From: Sycobia sp. Sy_11
Lineage: Eukaryota > Arthropoda > Insecta > Hymenoptera > Epichrysomallidae
Direction: 5' to 3'
DNA length: 64,000 nucleotides
NCBI GenBank assembly: GCA_018907035.1
Contig: JACCIC010000030.1
Span: forward strand, 1,168,501-1,232,500
A program made the translations under genes and the position numbers. Of this stretch, positions 23,783 to 45,082 are shown in pieces. Position 1 is the stretch's first letter. Each line of letters opens with the position of its first letter. The notes below the pieces were generated by a model. It did no database searches, was not told where the DNA came from, and saw nothing but the letters and a program-made list of their open reading frames with translations.

Positions 23783-25065
23783 TCAGGTATGTGAATAAGT
23801 CTTTCCCGTTTTTTTTCAAATTTGCCTTTATTGTGAAAAAATGGTTACAAATAAATTATTGGAAGTATTGGCCATCCCTAGCTACAACTTTTTCCCATCT
23901 TTCTGGCAACATACGAATCCCATTGCGAAAAAATTCGACCGGTTTGGCCTCTATCCAGTCATCCACCCATTTTTTGGCTTCCTCGTAGGAATGGAAGTGC
24001 TGGTCAGCCAGGCCATGCGTCATCGATCTGAAGAGATGGTAATCAGACGAAGCAACGTCTGGACTATACGGCGGGTGGGGTAGGACATCCCATTTGAACG
24101 TTTCTAAGTATGTTTTCACCGGCGGTGCAACATGTGGGCGAGCATTGTCATGTTGCAAAATAACTTTGTCGTGCCTGTCGGAGTATTGTGGCCGTTTTTC
24201 TCGCAGTGCGCGGCTCAAACGCATCAATTGTCGTCGATAGACCTCGCCTGTGATCCTTTCATTCGGTTTCAGAAGCTCATAGTAAACCACACCTAGCTGG
24301 TCCCACCATATACAGAGCATGAGCTTGGCGCCATGAATATTTGGCTTGGCCGTCGATGATGATGCATGGCCGGGTAATCCCCATGATTTTCTTCGCTTCG
24401 GATTATCGTAACGTATCCACTTTTCATCGCCAGTCACGATACGATGCAGAAAACCCTTTCTTTTATGTCGCTGAAGCAGCTGTTCGCAAGTGAAAAAACG
24501 CCGTTCGACGTCTCTCAGCTTCAGTTCGTACGGCACCCAATTTCCTTGCTTTTGGATCATTCCCATGGCTTTCAAACGCTTGGAAATGGTTGTTCGGTCA
24601 ACTCCCAATGCTTCAGCAAGTTCTTCTTGCGTTTGACAAGAATCTTCATCAAGCAAAGTCGCCAATTCTCGATCTTCAAAGATTTGCGGCCGCCCGGAAC
24701 GCTCCTTGTCTTCCACGTCGAAATCACCGCTTTTGAAGCGTCGAAACCATCTGCGAACACTTAAATCATCGACACAACCTTCTCCATAAGCCTCCTGAAG
24801 CAATCGATGCGTCTCGGCAGCAGATTTCTTCAAATTGAACCAATAAAGTGAAACTTCCCGCAAATGACGTCGACTCGGCTCAAATTTCGACATTTTCACG
24901 ATATCAAAAATTTATGATGCGAAAAAATTTTAACTAATGTATTAGTATGGAATTGTTGACATATGAATAAGCTTTGATTATGACATATGTAACCATTGAA
25001 TACTCGCACAGTATTGGTGGCGCCATCTCTTACAAAAAACGGGAAAGACTTATTCACACTCCTAA
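23783..25065 (-). mobile_element. Full-length, apparently intact mariner element
   Basis: 1283 bp with TA target duplication (23781-23782 and 25066-25067). The terminal inverted repeats read tcaggtatgtgaataagtct on the left and ttaggagtgtgaataagtct from the right, then continue identically through ttcccgtttttt. It encloses one unbroken transposase on the minus strand. Length, ends, target site and ORF are all those of an autonomous mariner. Confidence 0.95.
23856..24899 (-). CDS. Mariner transposase, intact (347 aa)
   Basis: DDE/D-superfamily cut-and-paste transposase that binds the inverted repeats and inserts at TA. N-terminal helix-turn-helix region about residues 10-115 (VRRWFRRFKSGDFDVEDKER, then GRPQ and the second helix set DRTTISKRL). 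The linker motif is WVPYEL (family usually WVPHEL). Catalytic residues: Asp158 in VTGDEKW, Asp251 in LQHDNARPH and Asp286 in PYSPDVASSDYHLF; exactly 34 residues lie between the last two, the D,D34D signature. 347 aa is the normal family length and there is no stop or frameshift. Both inverted repeats are present 73 and 166 bp away. Belongs to the irritans/mellifera-like side of the family by its ends and motifs; subfamily uncertain. Potentially active or recently active. Confidence 0.96.
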   Translation of the reverse strand: MKMSKFEPSRRHLREVSLYWFNLKKSAAETHRLLQEAYGEGCVDDLSVRRWFRRFKSGDFDVEDKERSGRPQIFEDRELATLLDEDSCQTQEELAEALGVDRTTISKRLKAMGMIQKQGNWVPYELKLRDVERRFFTCEQLLQRHKRKGFLHRIVTGDEKWIRYDNPKRRKSWGLPGHASSSTAKPNIHGAKLMLCIWWDQLGVVYYELLKPNERITGEVYRRQLMRLSRALREKRPQYSDRHDKVILQHDNARPHVAPPVKTYLETFKWDVLPHPPYSPDVASSDYHLFRSMTHGLADQHFHSYEEAKKWVDDWIEAKPVEFFRNGIRMLPERWEKVVARDGQYFQ

Positions 25066-25067
25066 TA

Positions 25068-26347
25068 ATTTATATCGTTCTTCCTATAATATATATAAAC
25101 TTTTTCAGATTTCTGCTTTTTTTCGTTTTACTACTAGCTTTTGGAGTGTGAAATATCAAAACTTAGAAAAAATGATATTTCATCTGAGTTATTTATTGTA
25201 ATAAAGTGTAAATTCGAGTGGAAAGTAAAAAATTAAAATGGAAAGTAACAAATTAAAGTGGAAATCGAAACTAGCAATTCTTCAGCTGTATAAGATAAAA
25301 CATATTAAAGAATAATTCGAAAGTAGTTTAAAAGATATTTCTACAAAGATAATAAAAAATGTCTTCCATTGAAAAAAAATATGACAAAAAATGGAGACGA
25401 AAGTTAATGTAAATATATAAATGATATATTTCTCTAAGTATGTAATCTTCCATTATTTTTAATATGATATCCAGGGTCAAATCTTCAAGATCGATCAAAA
25501 AATATAAATTTATAAGATTGATGTCTACGGTGGGATTTACATTACGGCATTTGCGATTTCAGTACACCAATATGTCCCAAATATCCCCACTAAATTATTA
25601 TTAGTTTTTCTCATTATTACACAATTTTTATGAAGTAAAATACTATACTTTAGTTTACATACTGTCACTTACCAATTATAGAAAAGGGTAAAGTTTTCTA
25701 TTCTTTAATGTATAAAATTTATATTATGATAAAATGTGCTGTAATTTAAATATCAGCTTACAAACGAAAACACGTGCGTTAAGTTTCATCGAATTTGATG
25801 AATGATAGTATTTAAACAATTGGTACATAAGGTAGTGTACTTTCTAAGTATTGCACTCTTTTATATTTCAAAAACATCGTACCTACTATTTTTAATGATA
25901 TATCCTAAAAGCTTCACGGATATAAATTAAGTCCTGTATATCAGAGGATTTTAATGAGATAATTAAACAGCATGGGAATGTAATATCGGGATCTCAACAG
26001 GTTTGTCTAGCACAATTCGATTCGCGATGAAAAGCAACACAATTTACGATTAGCGGCGAAGCATATTATAAATTAAATTTCTCATGGCAAACTAGCAAGT
26101 GAAAATTTAACGCATATATAAATTAGTCTAAATGAAAATTCTTCCAGTCGTATCGATTATTTATATCTTTTTTCATGATTTATAATATAAGATTTAACGT
26201 TTTAAATATTCATTTATATAGATATTTATTTATAATATGTGTTGACACAAAATAATCAAGTATGATTATTTTTTGCTTAAAAATATGGTGTGCTAGTTTA
26301 CGATCAAATTTCGAATTGGAAATGATTTTGATAAGTTATATGCATAT
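25068..26347. other. Intergenic AT-rich sequence
   Basis: No gene or element recognised. 24974-25201 (+) contains an open frame that straddles the mariner right end and is not a gene. Confidence 0.4.
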
Positions 26348-26348
26348 C

Positions 26349-26816
26349 TTAAGAGGATGTCCAAGAGTTCCGACGGTTCGTAGTAAAAGTGACCTCAACG
26401 AGTCGCATAGTAATTTGCAACTTTTAAGTTGAATTTTCGTTTAGCAGAAATTACAGTGGTATCAATTCTATTGCTTTGATGGTAGCTACATCGCTTGCCA
26501 ATATTTTTTCTGAGATTAATAGTGCTTTGAAATGAATTAATCGAGAAAAATATACTTCGGTTGAAAACGTGAGCCGTATGATTTTATGTATTTGTTTACG
26601 TCGAACGTTGTTTAACAACCAGCGTATCGTCTTTTGCACCTTCTTCCACGCATTTTCATTTTAAAAAATCTCTAACGGTATCATTTTTTCTTTCTTAATT
26701 TTAATATATACCTTGCTTAATAGTATTTTTTCATCCACACAACTTAAAAATTGTATTAATCGAGAAAAAGCTTCTTCGCATTATGCCCGTTAATTGTTAC
26801 TTCGACATCCTCTTAA
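26349..26816. mobile_element. TTAA-flanked MITE, copy A
   Basis: TTAA on both sides (26349-26352 and 26813-26816). Inverted ends are gaggatgtc on the left and its exact complement on the right, extending with mismatches (ccaag against gaag). No transposase. Internal blocks shared with the copy at 55 kb: a stretch ending gtagctacatcgctt, a gagaaaaa-x-atacttcg block and gtcgaacgttgtttaacaac. Confidence 0.75.
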
Positions 26817-26886
26817 GGAAAAAGAAGAAATCCAAGGGAATATAAAATACTACGAGAAGACAATTCGTTATCAGAAGAATTTATGC

Positions 26887-26891
<5 letters not shown>

Positions 26892-26949
<58 letters not shown>
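26892..26949. repeat. (TA)n microsatellite
   Basis: About 28 TA units, some 500 bp downstream of the kinase stop codon on the minus strand. Confidence 0.97.
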
Positions 26950-26953
<4 letters not shown>

Positions 26954-27460
26954 CTGCGTATAAAAATATTGTATTTACATTATATATAAATCAATGGAAT
27001 AATTTTTCCTATATTCCATCACGTAAATGATCGGTCCTTTATACAAAGTCTCATATACAAAGTATAATTATTTTTTTACCGTTCTGCAATATACAAGCTT
27101 GCCACGGGTAAAAACGAAAGTCACATCGAACAAACATTTTTAAAGTCTTAGACTGTAAAAATAGCAAATCATAATTCACACTTGATATCGTAGTCTCGAA
27201 TTCCACTTACACGGTAAAATTCGCGAAACTTCCACCGTCTTGTATCCTTTTTGTACAACAGTTTTCGTTCGATAAACGGCACGCGCGAAGTTTCACATCT
27301 TGTCACAACACTTATACTTGGAAGACATTTAGCGACCTCCTTCGATCTCGCTCGTCGAGCGCATAACACACAACATCTACGGGATATCCGTAGACTGATT
27401 TAAAGTACGGTCAGGCAGCGATGACCAGGCGTCCCCACTCTCTTTCTTTCTCTTTCTCCC
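26950..27460 (-). other. Probable 3' UTR of the receptor tyrosine kinase gene
   Basis: Sequence immediately 3' of the kinase stop codon. The first 40 nt are pyrimidine/purine-skewed (tctttctttctctttctccc on plus). No unambiguous polyadenylation signal found. Confidence 0.35.
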
Positions 27461-36932
<9,472 letters not shown>

Positions 36933-36949
36933 CTGAAACTTATGTGCGT

Positions 36950-36975
36950 TTATATATATATATATATATATATAT
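36950..36975. repeat. (TA)n microsatellite beside a splice acceptor
   Basis: About 13 TA units ending 16 nt from the acceptor AG of the EGF exon, within the branch-point and polypyrimidine zone. Confidence 0.95.
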
Positions 36976-38479
36976 GTAATGACCTCTGTCATTGTTTAAT
37001 CTACATTGTTTCAAAGACGAGGACTACGCCGAGGAACGAGCGATTTAAATTTTCATTATTTTCGAATCTTATGTGAAAGTATAGATACTCTTCTAAAATA
37101 ATTGTGAATAATTTCAAACGAGATTTCAAAGCAGAAAGACTATGTATAGAGATAATTATTCAATAATAAAGTTTGACGACGTGTAAATGTTATGGCTTTG
37201 TATGTTTAATTTATTGAATGGTATCAACTCATATGCATTTTTTTTCCGAACCAGTTGAAATTGGCTCGCTACTAAGACGCATTGAAATTTTCACTACTAA
37301 ATCAGTGAATATTCTACGTTTTGTGCAGTGCTGTTTCGATTTTGACTTATGTAGGATGGAAAATTTCACCGCTTATTAGCGGTTTTGCAATTTTCACCGA
37401 TTGAAATTTACTGAATACAATAAAGAATAACAAAGATCTTGAGTTCAACATATATAATGCTAATTTCGAATTAATTTTATTAATACGTTGATAGCGCTTT
37501 AAAATGTTTACAGAGGCTTTTTTATGGATTTTAAAGTTATTATTTTTATTTTAATTTTATTTTACGTATGTTATGATATTTAATTATACTTATTTCGTAT
37601 TTATGATAAAGAACAGCACAAATATCTCATCTAAATCAACATATCTCATGTGACAACGAAAATAAAAGTTAAATTAAGAAAATAAAAATGAAGAAATATT
37701 GATTTTTTACAACGTTTAGGATGTTTTCTTGAGGCAGTAAGAATTTTATTTCAAAATTAATAAATAAACTTTTGTAAATATATAGTCAGTCAAGTGAATA
37801 TAGGTCAGAGAGTTTCAAGGATATACAAGTCTCGCTTATACTATAAATTAGTCAATAAATTTCATACTTTTTAATTAATAATTATAATTACGCTGAAGAT
37901 TGTCTGCTCAAAATGTTTTATTGACTATAAATATCTAACATCTCAATTATTCATTATCTTTCATAATTTTCTCAAAGATTGTCCAACAGGAGAGGAACTA
38001 CATTTATTATCTTTTCCTAATTTGATAAACACATGAGATCGGTAATAATTTTACTAATTAATGTATAATGTTATATTTTTGAAACTGGTTTCAGAACGAT
38101 CTTTAGGATTTTTAGCGTAAGGAAATTACATAAATTTTCATTGTATAATAAATTCTAGATGGTAATGAAGTGCGTTAAAATATCTTCAATCAAATTGAAA
38201 TTACCTTCATTAAATTTGACGTTTGACAGAGTCACGCGCGTATATTCTTATAGTAAATTAACACATGGTCTTATTATATTTAGAAATATTAATATCGTCG
38301 TTATATCGTCTTTTACTATCGAGCTATCTAAAAAAGAAAACTAATAATGTTGATTGGTAGTTCACCAGTCAATTGCGAGTGCGAATAGAAAACATTTTAA
38401 ATTTTCCACGTAAATTCAATAATGTTTGTAAATCCAACAAAATAATATATTATCTATATACACACGCGCGCGCATACGC

Positions 38480-38481
<2 letters not shown>
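36976..38481. other. AT-rich sequence upstream of the EGF exon
   Basis: Should be the intron preceding the EGF exon. No exon with a signal peptide and phase-1 donor was recognised. The segment 37250-37410 has small hairpin-forming stretches (caccgcttattagcggt). Confidence 0.45.

Positions 38482-38526
<45 letters not shown>
38482..38526. repeat. (TA)n microsatellite
   Basis: About 22 TA units preceded by a short (CA/CG) run. Confidence 0.95.
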
Positions 38527-38529
<3 letters not shown>

Positions 38530-39355
38530 GATAAACATAATGAGGTTTAAATTATCAAGAGAAATTGTTTTAAGCTATACATTATAATATTCGCCATAAC
38601 GGAATTGATGAGATTTCCCATGGTTGTGTCAAAATAGATCTTATTAAATACGAAATTCTGTATAATTTCAAATGAGCATTTACATATCCAATTCCATAAA
38701 GTTAACATTTATCTTTAGTAACAGCTTTTTAATAGCTTTATAAATTAGTTTTTTGTTCATTGTTGATTGAAAGATTAATAATATAATAAGTGCGTATTTC
38801 ATCATCCACTGGAATTTTGATATTTAAAAGTTTTCTTCTTAGTTTGCGTACACTTAAATACGACGAGATTCTTCGTATATTTTCTTGGACTTTATTTGTT
38901 GAATATAGTTTTGAAAAATTTTACATTAAAGTATGTCTAAATTACGGATATTTTAAGTATATGTGTAAGTCAATAAATACAGCGCAAGCAAAACTCTTGC
39001 ACATCTTGTGCACAGATCAAAAGAGCTTAACGAGAAAATCGCACAGTATCGAAAAGAGGGGGTTTTTCCAGGTAAAGAAATTCTCCTCTTGATGTTTTCT
39101 AAATAACGCAATGCCGGGAGCTTTCTCATATATATATACACGTACGGACCGATGCACGCCCGTCATTCACGATCTATTTTAATCTATGCAGCGATATTCC
39201 ATAAAGAAGCTTAAGAGGAAAACCGAATGAGGTGGAGGAGGGGTACAAAAAAAAGTTGGCAAACGAAGATGCGCTCGAAGCATCTGTCTGTCTTTTTTTC
39301 TCTGTATCGCGGACTGTTTACAAAGGCCGCCGGCTTATATGCGCGAGTTTGTAGG

Positions 39356-39358
<3 letters not shown>
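38527..39358. other. Non-coding sequence, shift to CpG-rich composition
   Basis: No gene. From about 39100 onward the sequence becomes richer in CpG and in simple repeats than the left half of the window. Confidence 0.4.

Positions 39359-39402
<44 letters not shown>
39359..39402. repeat. (TA)n microsatellite
   Basis: About 22 TA units. Open frames crossing it on both strands (runs of Tyr-Ile) are repeat translations. Confidence 0.97.
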
Positions 39403-39408
<6 letters not shown>

Positions 39409-39716
39409 CACGCCTGAATTTCCGATTGCAGGGTGGTTCGCTCGCGCTCCGGCCCGAATCGACGATTGTTTTTCCTGTCCACGTGGGCAAACGCGAACAG
39501 TGTTGTATAAATATAGGCCGGAAGATAGCTTCGAAAGTGCCGGTTCGAGCAGAGCATCGGACTCTCTTAAGTTCCCCGTGGCTTTTCCCAAATCTGCGCG
39601 TCTCGGCCGCTGCTCTCGATTCAGTTAAAGTGTTGATGCTGCTACCAGCCAATCGCTACAGCGCCCCTCCTCTACATTAGTAATTTTACGGGGAAACGCG
39701 CTCTAGGCTTTTCATG

Positions 39717-39720
<4 letters not shown>
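39403..39720. promoter_or_regulatory. CpG-rich patch with a TATA-like box, possible promoter
   Basis: A CpG-rich block of about 300 bp holding tataaata at about 39505 on the plus strand. Open frames of 100-130 codons exist on both strands, as expected for GC-rich DNA, and none looks like a protein. A promoter role is a guess. Confidence 0.2.

Positions 39721-39721
<1 letters not shown>

Positions 39722-39772
<51 letters not shown>
39722..39772. repeat. (TA)n microsatellite
   Basis: About 25 TA units. Confidence 0.97.
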
Positions 39773-39776
<4 letters not shown>

Positions 39777-39834
39777 ACAACGCCCCGCTATGTTGTCTAT
39801 TTAAATCACTTGAGTGCTCTCTTTTAACCTACAG

Positions 39835-39836
<2 letters not shown>

Positions 39837-39876
<40 letters not shown>
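39837..39876. repeat. (CT)n microsatellite
   Basis: About 18 CT units. Confidence 0.96.
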
Positions 39877-39881
<5 letters not shown>

Positions 39882-39940
39882 CTATTCCACACGATTGCAT
39901 CTTTAGTAGATTCCCCTGACTTTTAGACCCACGCTGTCTG

Positions 39941-39941
<1 letters not shown>

Positions 39942-39992
<51 letters not shown>
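39942..39992. repeat. (TA)n microsatellite
   Basis: About 25 TA units, the third TA array within 650 bp. Confidence 0.97.
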
Positions 39993-39994
<2 letters not shown>

Positions 39995-42650
39995 TTATAG
40001 GGCAATCGGTCGTCGCTCCGCGCGAGAGCGCGCTGACGTATGCGCGAATATATTCCCTTCACGTTATAAGTACTTTCCCGGTGTGCAGCAGCAGCAGTTT
40101 CGCCCACGTATTGGATATATTATGCATCAGATTCGACATGTGTGCGTGCGCGTTTTGCATACGTATGTAGGCGCGCGGGCAAGTATGCCTTTTAAGTGGC
40201 GGCACGTTAGATTTTACTGCCGTCCTAGAAAATGCATACATATATCTGTGCGTAGTATGAGCGAGGTCGTAAGGATGTTCGCGAGAGGAGGCGATTGATT
40301 TATGTCGATTATGAATATCTTTTGTCAAAGCCTTTGAGCTTATACACGATTTCTCGTATACGTGCTGCCGATACGGAAGTTCATAGCGCGCATGTTCAAA
40401 GTGCTTTTAAAAAACGCGTATTTTTTGTATGTTACAAGAAAGAGAGAAAGTTGATATACACATAACCTATAAAAGTGTAGATATAAAAGTAGATTGATTT
40501 GTAATTGTATTAAAGCAATAAAATAGTATGAAATAAACTTGAATAAATTGAAAGTATTTAAATAATAATAAGGTATAAAAAAATAGACACACACGCACAC
40601 ACGCATGCACGCATTAGTATCCATATAACTTCAAAATTTTTATTACTACATTTACGATTTGTTTAATAAAGTACAATACTCAGTTATAATTATTCTTGTT
40701 TACAAAATGTCACGATTTTATCTCTCATCTTGGGTAATTTTACGAAACTTATAAATATCCACCTCGATGCGGGTAACCAAATTTCCAGAGAATTTATCTA
40801 AAGGCCCGTTTTGTTTACAGCAAAAGGCTATGACAATCAAAGTTTGTCAAACGAGAGATTATAGAGAATTTATCTTATAAAACAGCAGTCGGTTCGAATA
40901 AAAATGTCAGTGAAATCATAATTTGCTGAAGAAAAATCTTCCTATACATTCGGTTGATGTCTTTCTCAACAACGCTGCTTTGAATAATTAACGAAAAAGA
41001 AAGAGCTAATCAATGTAAAACTTGCAGGAGACTATTAAATTAATTGTTCATAATTTATGCTTTATTATAAATAATCTGTTATAAGTGAAATTCTATTAAG
41101 AAATCAATGAAATGTGTTTAACAATATAATTATAATAATAGTAAACAATAATGTAATATATTATCAAAGTATTAATTGAGATATAATAAATAATGGATAT
41201 ATTAGCGGTTATAAAAATATTAAACAATAAAACGATTGTATAATTCGCAGGATTTCTATACATTTTTATGGATGTATAGCTTAAAAAAATAATGAAATTT
41301 TCATCATTTCATGCGTTTCAGGCTCAATTTTTACATTTGAAGAACATTAATATTGCAATTACAAAGTTATACAATACGATAAAAAGTTCTCTATTTTCGG
41401 TAATTTTGTCCACATCGGCAAAAGTGCCGATCGAAGGAAAAAAGAACGGGGCAATTGCGCATGCTCGATGTAAAGAACGGCTTATTTTCGAAAGGGGGTG
41501 CTTATTGCCAATGGTATATTGGCTTTCGGCATCGCGAGAAGGATGCGGAACGCGGCTGAATAACTTTGCGGCAAATGGAATATTGAGAGGCCGCAATGCG
41601 TATCGGAATAAGAGAATAGCCGAGGCGAACGACGGGTGTATACGCGGTAATAACGCCAGCAGCGACATCGTTATAACGCAGACTCTGCGCGGAGGGATTG
41701 ATTATCTCGAGTACAATCTATGTGTAACTGCCCGCGTGCTTTTTACTCGATGTGTCGGAGGTTCCGCGGTGTCGTTCTGCTTACGAGTTACGATCCGTAT
41801 GCGCAGAAGGAACGTCGCCTATATAGGCTTTCGATCGAGTCTCGATATCTCGACGCATTCGAGTAATGGAACGGAAAACTAACCGAGACAGGCCACGAGG
41901 CTTGGATATATACTTGGCGACACGGAACGAGCAGGCCTGTATGAATTTTTAGGAGCCATCCACTTCCCTGTTCCCCGAAGACATGTATAATGCTTTCTCA
42001 CTTGTAAATGGTACGGGTGAATTCCTCGGTATTAAAACTCGCGTGTCTATTGAAAAACGGCTGGATTTATACACGTTGCCTGCATAAATATAGGCAATTA
42101 TTTGACAATGCCTGTAAATGCTGTGCTAAAATTCGACCGATAATGATTCAGAAACTATATATGCCTTTGCGGAAAAACAAGTTCCTTAGAACTTTTTTGT
42201 TTGAAATATTGTAGTTTTTTCTTCAAAACTTCCGTCAAAAGTATAGGTTTTTTTTTCGTAAAAAATTTCCTCGGACTGTGCAGCATATTCAATTCAACTA
42301 TAATTAAGCAGCTATTGCGTAAGTAAAAAAATATCATATCTTGATTTCCAGTGGAATATCGTTCTAAGACTTGATTAAAATTTTGCAGGGCTTATTTTGA
42401 TTGTAATCGATGTTTTTTTTCGCTAAATCTGGAATCTGGACCAAATTCATCAGACCAATTTCGTGGCTATTGTCATAAGTGTATGGAATCCAGTATTTTT
42501 TTTCTTTTAAAAAAATAATTTATATTAATGTTTAATATATATTACTTCATTTCGATAATGTAAAATATATATAAAATATTCGAATACCGAGTACTTCGCC
42601 GAAAGAGATTTTGTAATCACTATACAATTCTTATGTAATTGAAAGAGCTC

Positions 42651-42652
<2 letters not shown>
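39993..42652. other. Non-coding sequence
   Basis: A 196-codon plus-strand frame (41292-41882) lies in a GC-richer patch. It has an extended overlapping frame on the other strand, no domain and no signal, so I do not call it a gene. Confidence 0.4.

Positions 42653-42700
<48 letters not shown>
42653..42700. repeat. (TA)n microsatellite
   Basis: About 24 TA units. Confidence 0.97.
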
Positions 42701-42703
<3 letters not shown>

Positions 42704-42889
42704 GATCCGACAAGCTGTTTTCTCTCCTTGGCTTTCATCTCAAAATACTTATATTGTTCAACCAACTGCAAAACATACTTTGGAATGTAACCAAAGAAAG
42801 AGGAGATATACTTATTGATTGCATACTATATATATACAGTAAGCAAGGGTGATAATTTTTACACGACTGTATTGATATTCAATCTGATC

Positions 42890-42891
<2 letters not shown>

Positions 42892-42931
<40 letters not shown>
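42892..42931. repeat. (TA)n microsatellite
   Basis: About 20 TA units. Confidence 0.97.
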
Positions 42932-42933
<2 letters not shown>

Positions 42934-42977
42934 ACGATTTTTTTAAAAGTTACATGCGCATCAGCAGTTACCGATGT

Positions 42978-42981
<4 letters not shown>

Positions 42982-43029
<48 letters not shown>
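42982..43029. repeat. (TA)n microsatellite
   Basis: About 24 TA units, 50 bp from the preceding array. Confidence 0.97.
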
Positions 43030-43031
<2 letters not shown>

Positions 43032-43148
43032 CTAATCAAGCTCCAATTTACATCGGAAGAGATTTTATATATATAAAGGTTGAGTGCAGGCCCGATTTTA
43101 TGGAGCCGATCCTGGATCGCGACGTCTGCTGCCTCCATTCCCTTCCTA

Positions 43149-43149
<1 letters not shown>

Positions 43150-43198
<49 letters not shown>
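43150..43198. repeat. (CT)n microsatellite
   Basis: About 24 CT units. Confidence 0.96.
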
Positions 43199-43201
<3 letters not shown>

Positions 43202-43522
43202 CTCTCTCCTCTCTATCTCTTTCCTCGTTTCCACCCCGGCGCGGCCGCGGCGTATCTAAACGATTATAGCTTACGAGAGCCGGCAGAGCTGCACGATATA
43301 ACCGATAATATGAACGCGGAGGCAAAGAGTGCGTGCGCGCCTCCTTCCTTGTTATATATATAATACATTATAGTATATATGTAGTAAATGCGTAGTATTT
43401 ATGTCTGCGGACGAAGCGGCACGACGGCGGAGAGCTAAAACACGCGCGGGCCGGAGACCTGATGCGCATCGGGAGTGCGAGCCGGTAAACCATTTGTATA
43501 TATATATCAGATCTAATTAATT

Positions 43523-43536
43523 CTCTCTCTCTGTCT

Positions 43537-43576
<40 letters not shown>
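43523..43576. repeat. (CT)n microsatellite, interrupted
   Basis: CT array broken by gtctcccccc near its left end. Confidence 0.94.
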
Positions 43577-43579
<3 letters not shown>

Positions 43580-43712
43580 AGGCGATAGATAAAGTATAGG
43601 GACGTTTAAATCTTTCATTTGGCGCAACTACGAACGTTCGTGTGTATAAAGAGAAGAAGAGGAAAAAAAGAATTGAAAAGCGAAGCGAAATCGAACTTCT
43701 CACTCGATCTGT

Positions 43713-43714
<2 letters not shown>

Positions 43715-43770
<56 letters not shown>
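43715..43770. repeat. (TA)n microsatellite
   Basis: About 28 TA units. Confidence 0.97.
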
Positions 43771-43772
<2 letters not shown>

Positions 43773-45021
43773 TTCGTGCGCTCGATCGCCCGCACCTGAT
43801 TATAGTTTAGAATTTCAAATCAGGATCCAGGGAGATTCGGGGAGGCTCGCGCGAGTTTTGCATTGGAGTTCGAGCGCGTCTGTTTTTTTATGCACGTTCT
43901 GTTTTCTATATGTACAGGTTTAAGACACTAAAATTTAATGATTATTAATAGATGCAGAGTTATATTATATATATATACACGAGAGTTAGCGAGAAAAGTA
44001 AATGTCAAGGCATATAAATAATTCATGCAATACGTAGATAATAATTTGCTTTTGTTTAACTCCCTATCTTAGAATTTTCGATATAGAGTAGAAAATCCTG
44101 CGAAGGTAGCACTATGTTGAGAGATACGTAATGTGCCAAAATATTATATGTAACAATTTATTGCAAATGACTAATGTGGTCGGATCAAAGCTCCTTCGAA
44201 TTAATTAACTATCTCTCCTGTAACTATTGTAATTTTTTATATACAACGTGAACGAGAACTGAATGCGATTCTTTATATTGTGAGCGATTGAGCGTCTGTG
44301 CCTGTAGCAGCTATAGCGGCATATTGCAAGGCATTGTCATGCAAATAAAAACAAATTGTAACTAACTAAAGGATATAAGGATATTCATCCGAGTTACTCT
44401 CTAGTGGGAAGCTTATAAATATTCAATATTATAAGATATATGGTGATATAGTTATTATCGACAAGAAGGCGCTTTGTGTATTGATTTTGCGCGAGATTAA
44501 CGATAAATATTTGACGTTTTTCCAGTGCTGACGAAAATTGCACAGGCGTACAAGACAAAATTGTTTGTATAACGGACCGAACAATTGTAAACCATAACTG
44601 AGATTGAATGTAACATCGATTTTTTTCTTCTAGTTAACAGAATTTTGTGAAATAGAAATTTTTTTAACTATATAATGTGCTTGCTATACATACAATGTCC
44701 AAATATATCCTCATATGCTCGGCAAAATAATTTTGTTGAAAGTATCAAATGGAAAATATTTGAAATTTGGAAATATCTGTATCTGATATGGGATTGTAAT
44801 TTTGCGAGACTTTGTGAAACGCAATTTCAATTTTAGACATTATTGACATCGTCGTGAGCTAATTTTTTGTCATTCCGAGGACCGATATCAGATTATTTCT
44901 CTAAAAATAAGTTAATTGAAAGAGATAGGATTAACATCATATTCCGAATGATTCTTGTCAAAGACATGCAGATTGTTAAGACAAATTTTGTTTGTAGATT
45001 TACATACCCAACATCGCTCTC

Positions 45022-45023
<2 letters not shown>
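43771..45023. other. Non-coding AT-rich sequence
   Basis: Nothing recognisable on either strand. Confidence 0.4.

Positions 45024-45079
<56 letters not shown>
45024..45079. repeat. (CT)n microsatellite
   Basis: About 27 CT units, followed by imperfect ctat/ctct repeats to 45102. Confidence 0.96.

Positions 45080-45082
<3 letters not shown>

Noticed and set aside
24444..24764. Plus-strand 106-codon frame
   Set aside because: Antisense shadow of the intact mariner transposase.
39211..39652. Minus-strand frames as a candidate first exon of the kinase
   Set aside because: No hydrophobic signal segment, and the frames run into the (TA)n array as Tyr-Ile repeats.
41292..41882. 196-codon plus-strand open frame
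   Set aside because: Overlapped by a 114-codon minus frame, lies in a CpG-rich patch where stops are rare, has no signal peptide, domain or codon pattern I recognise.
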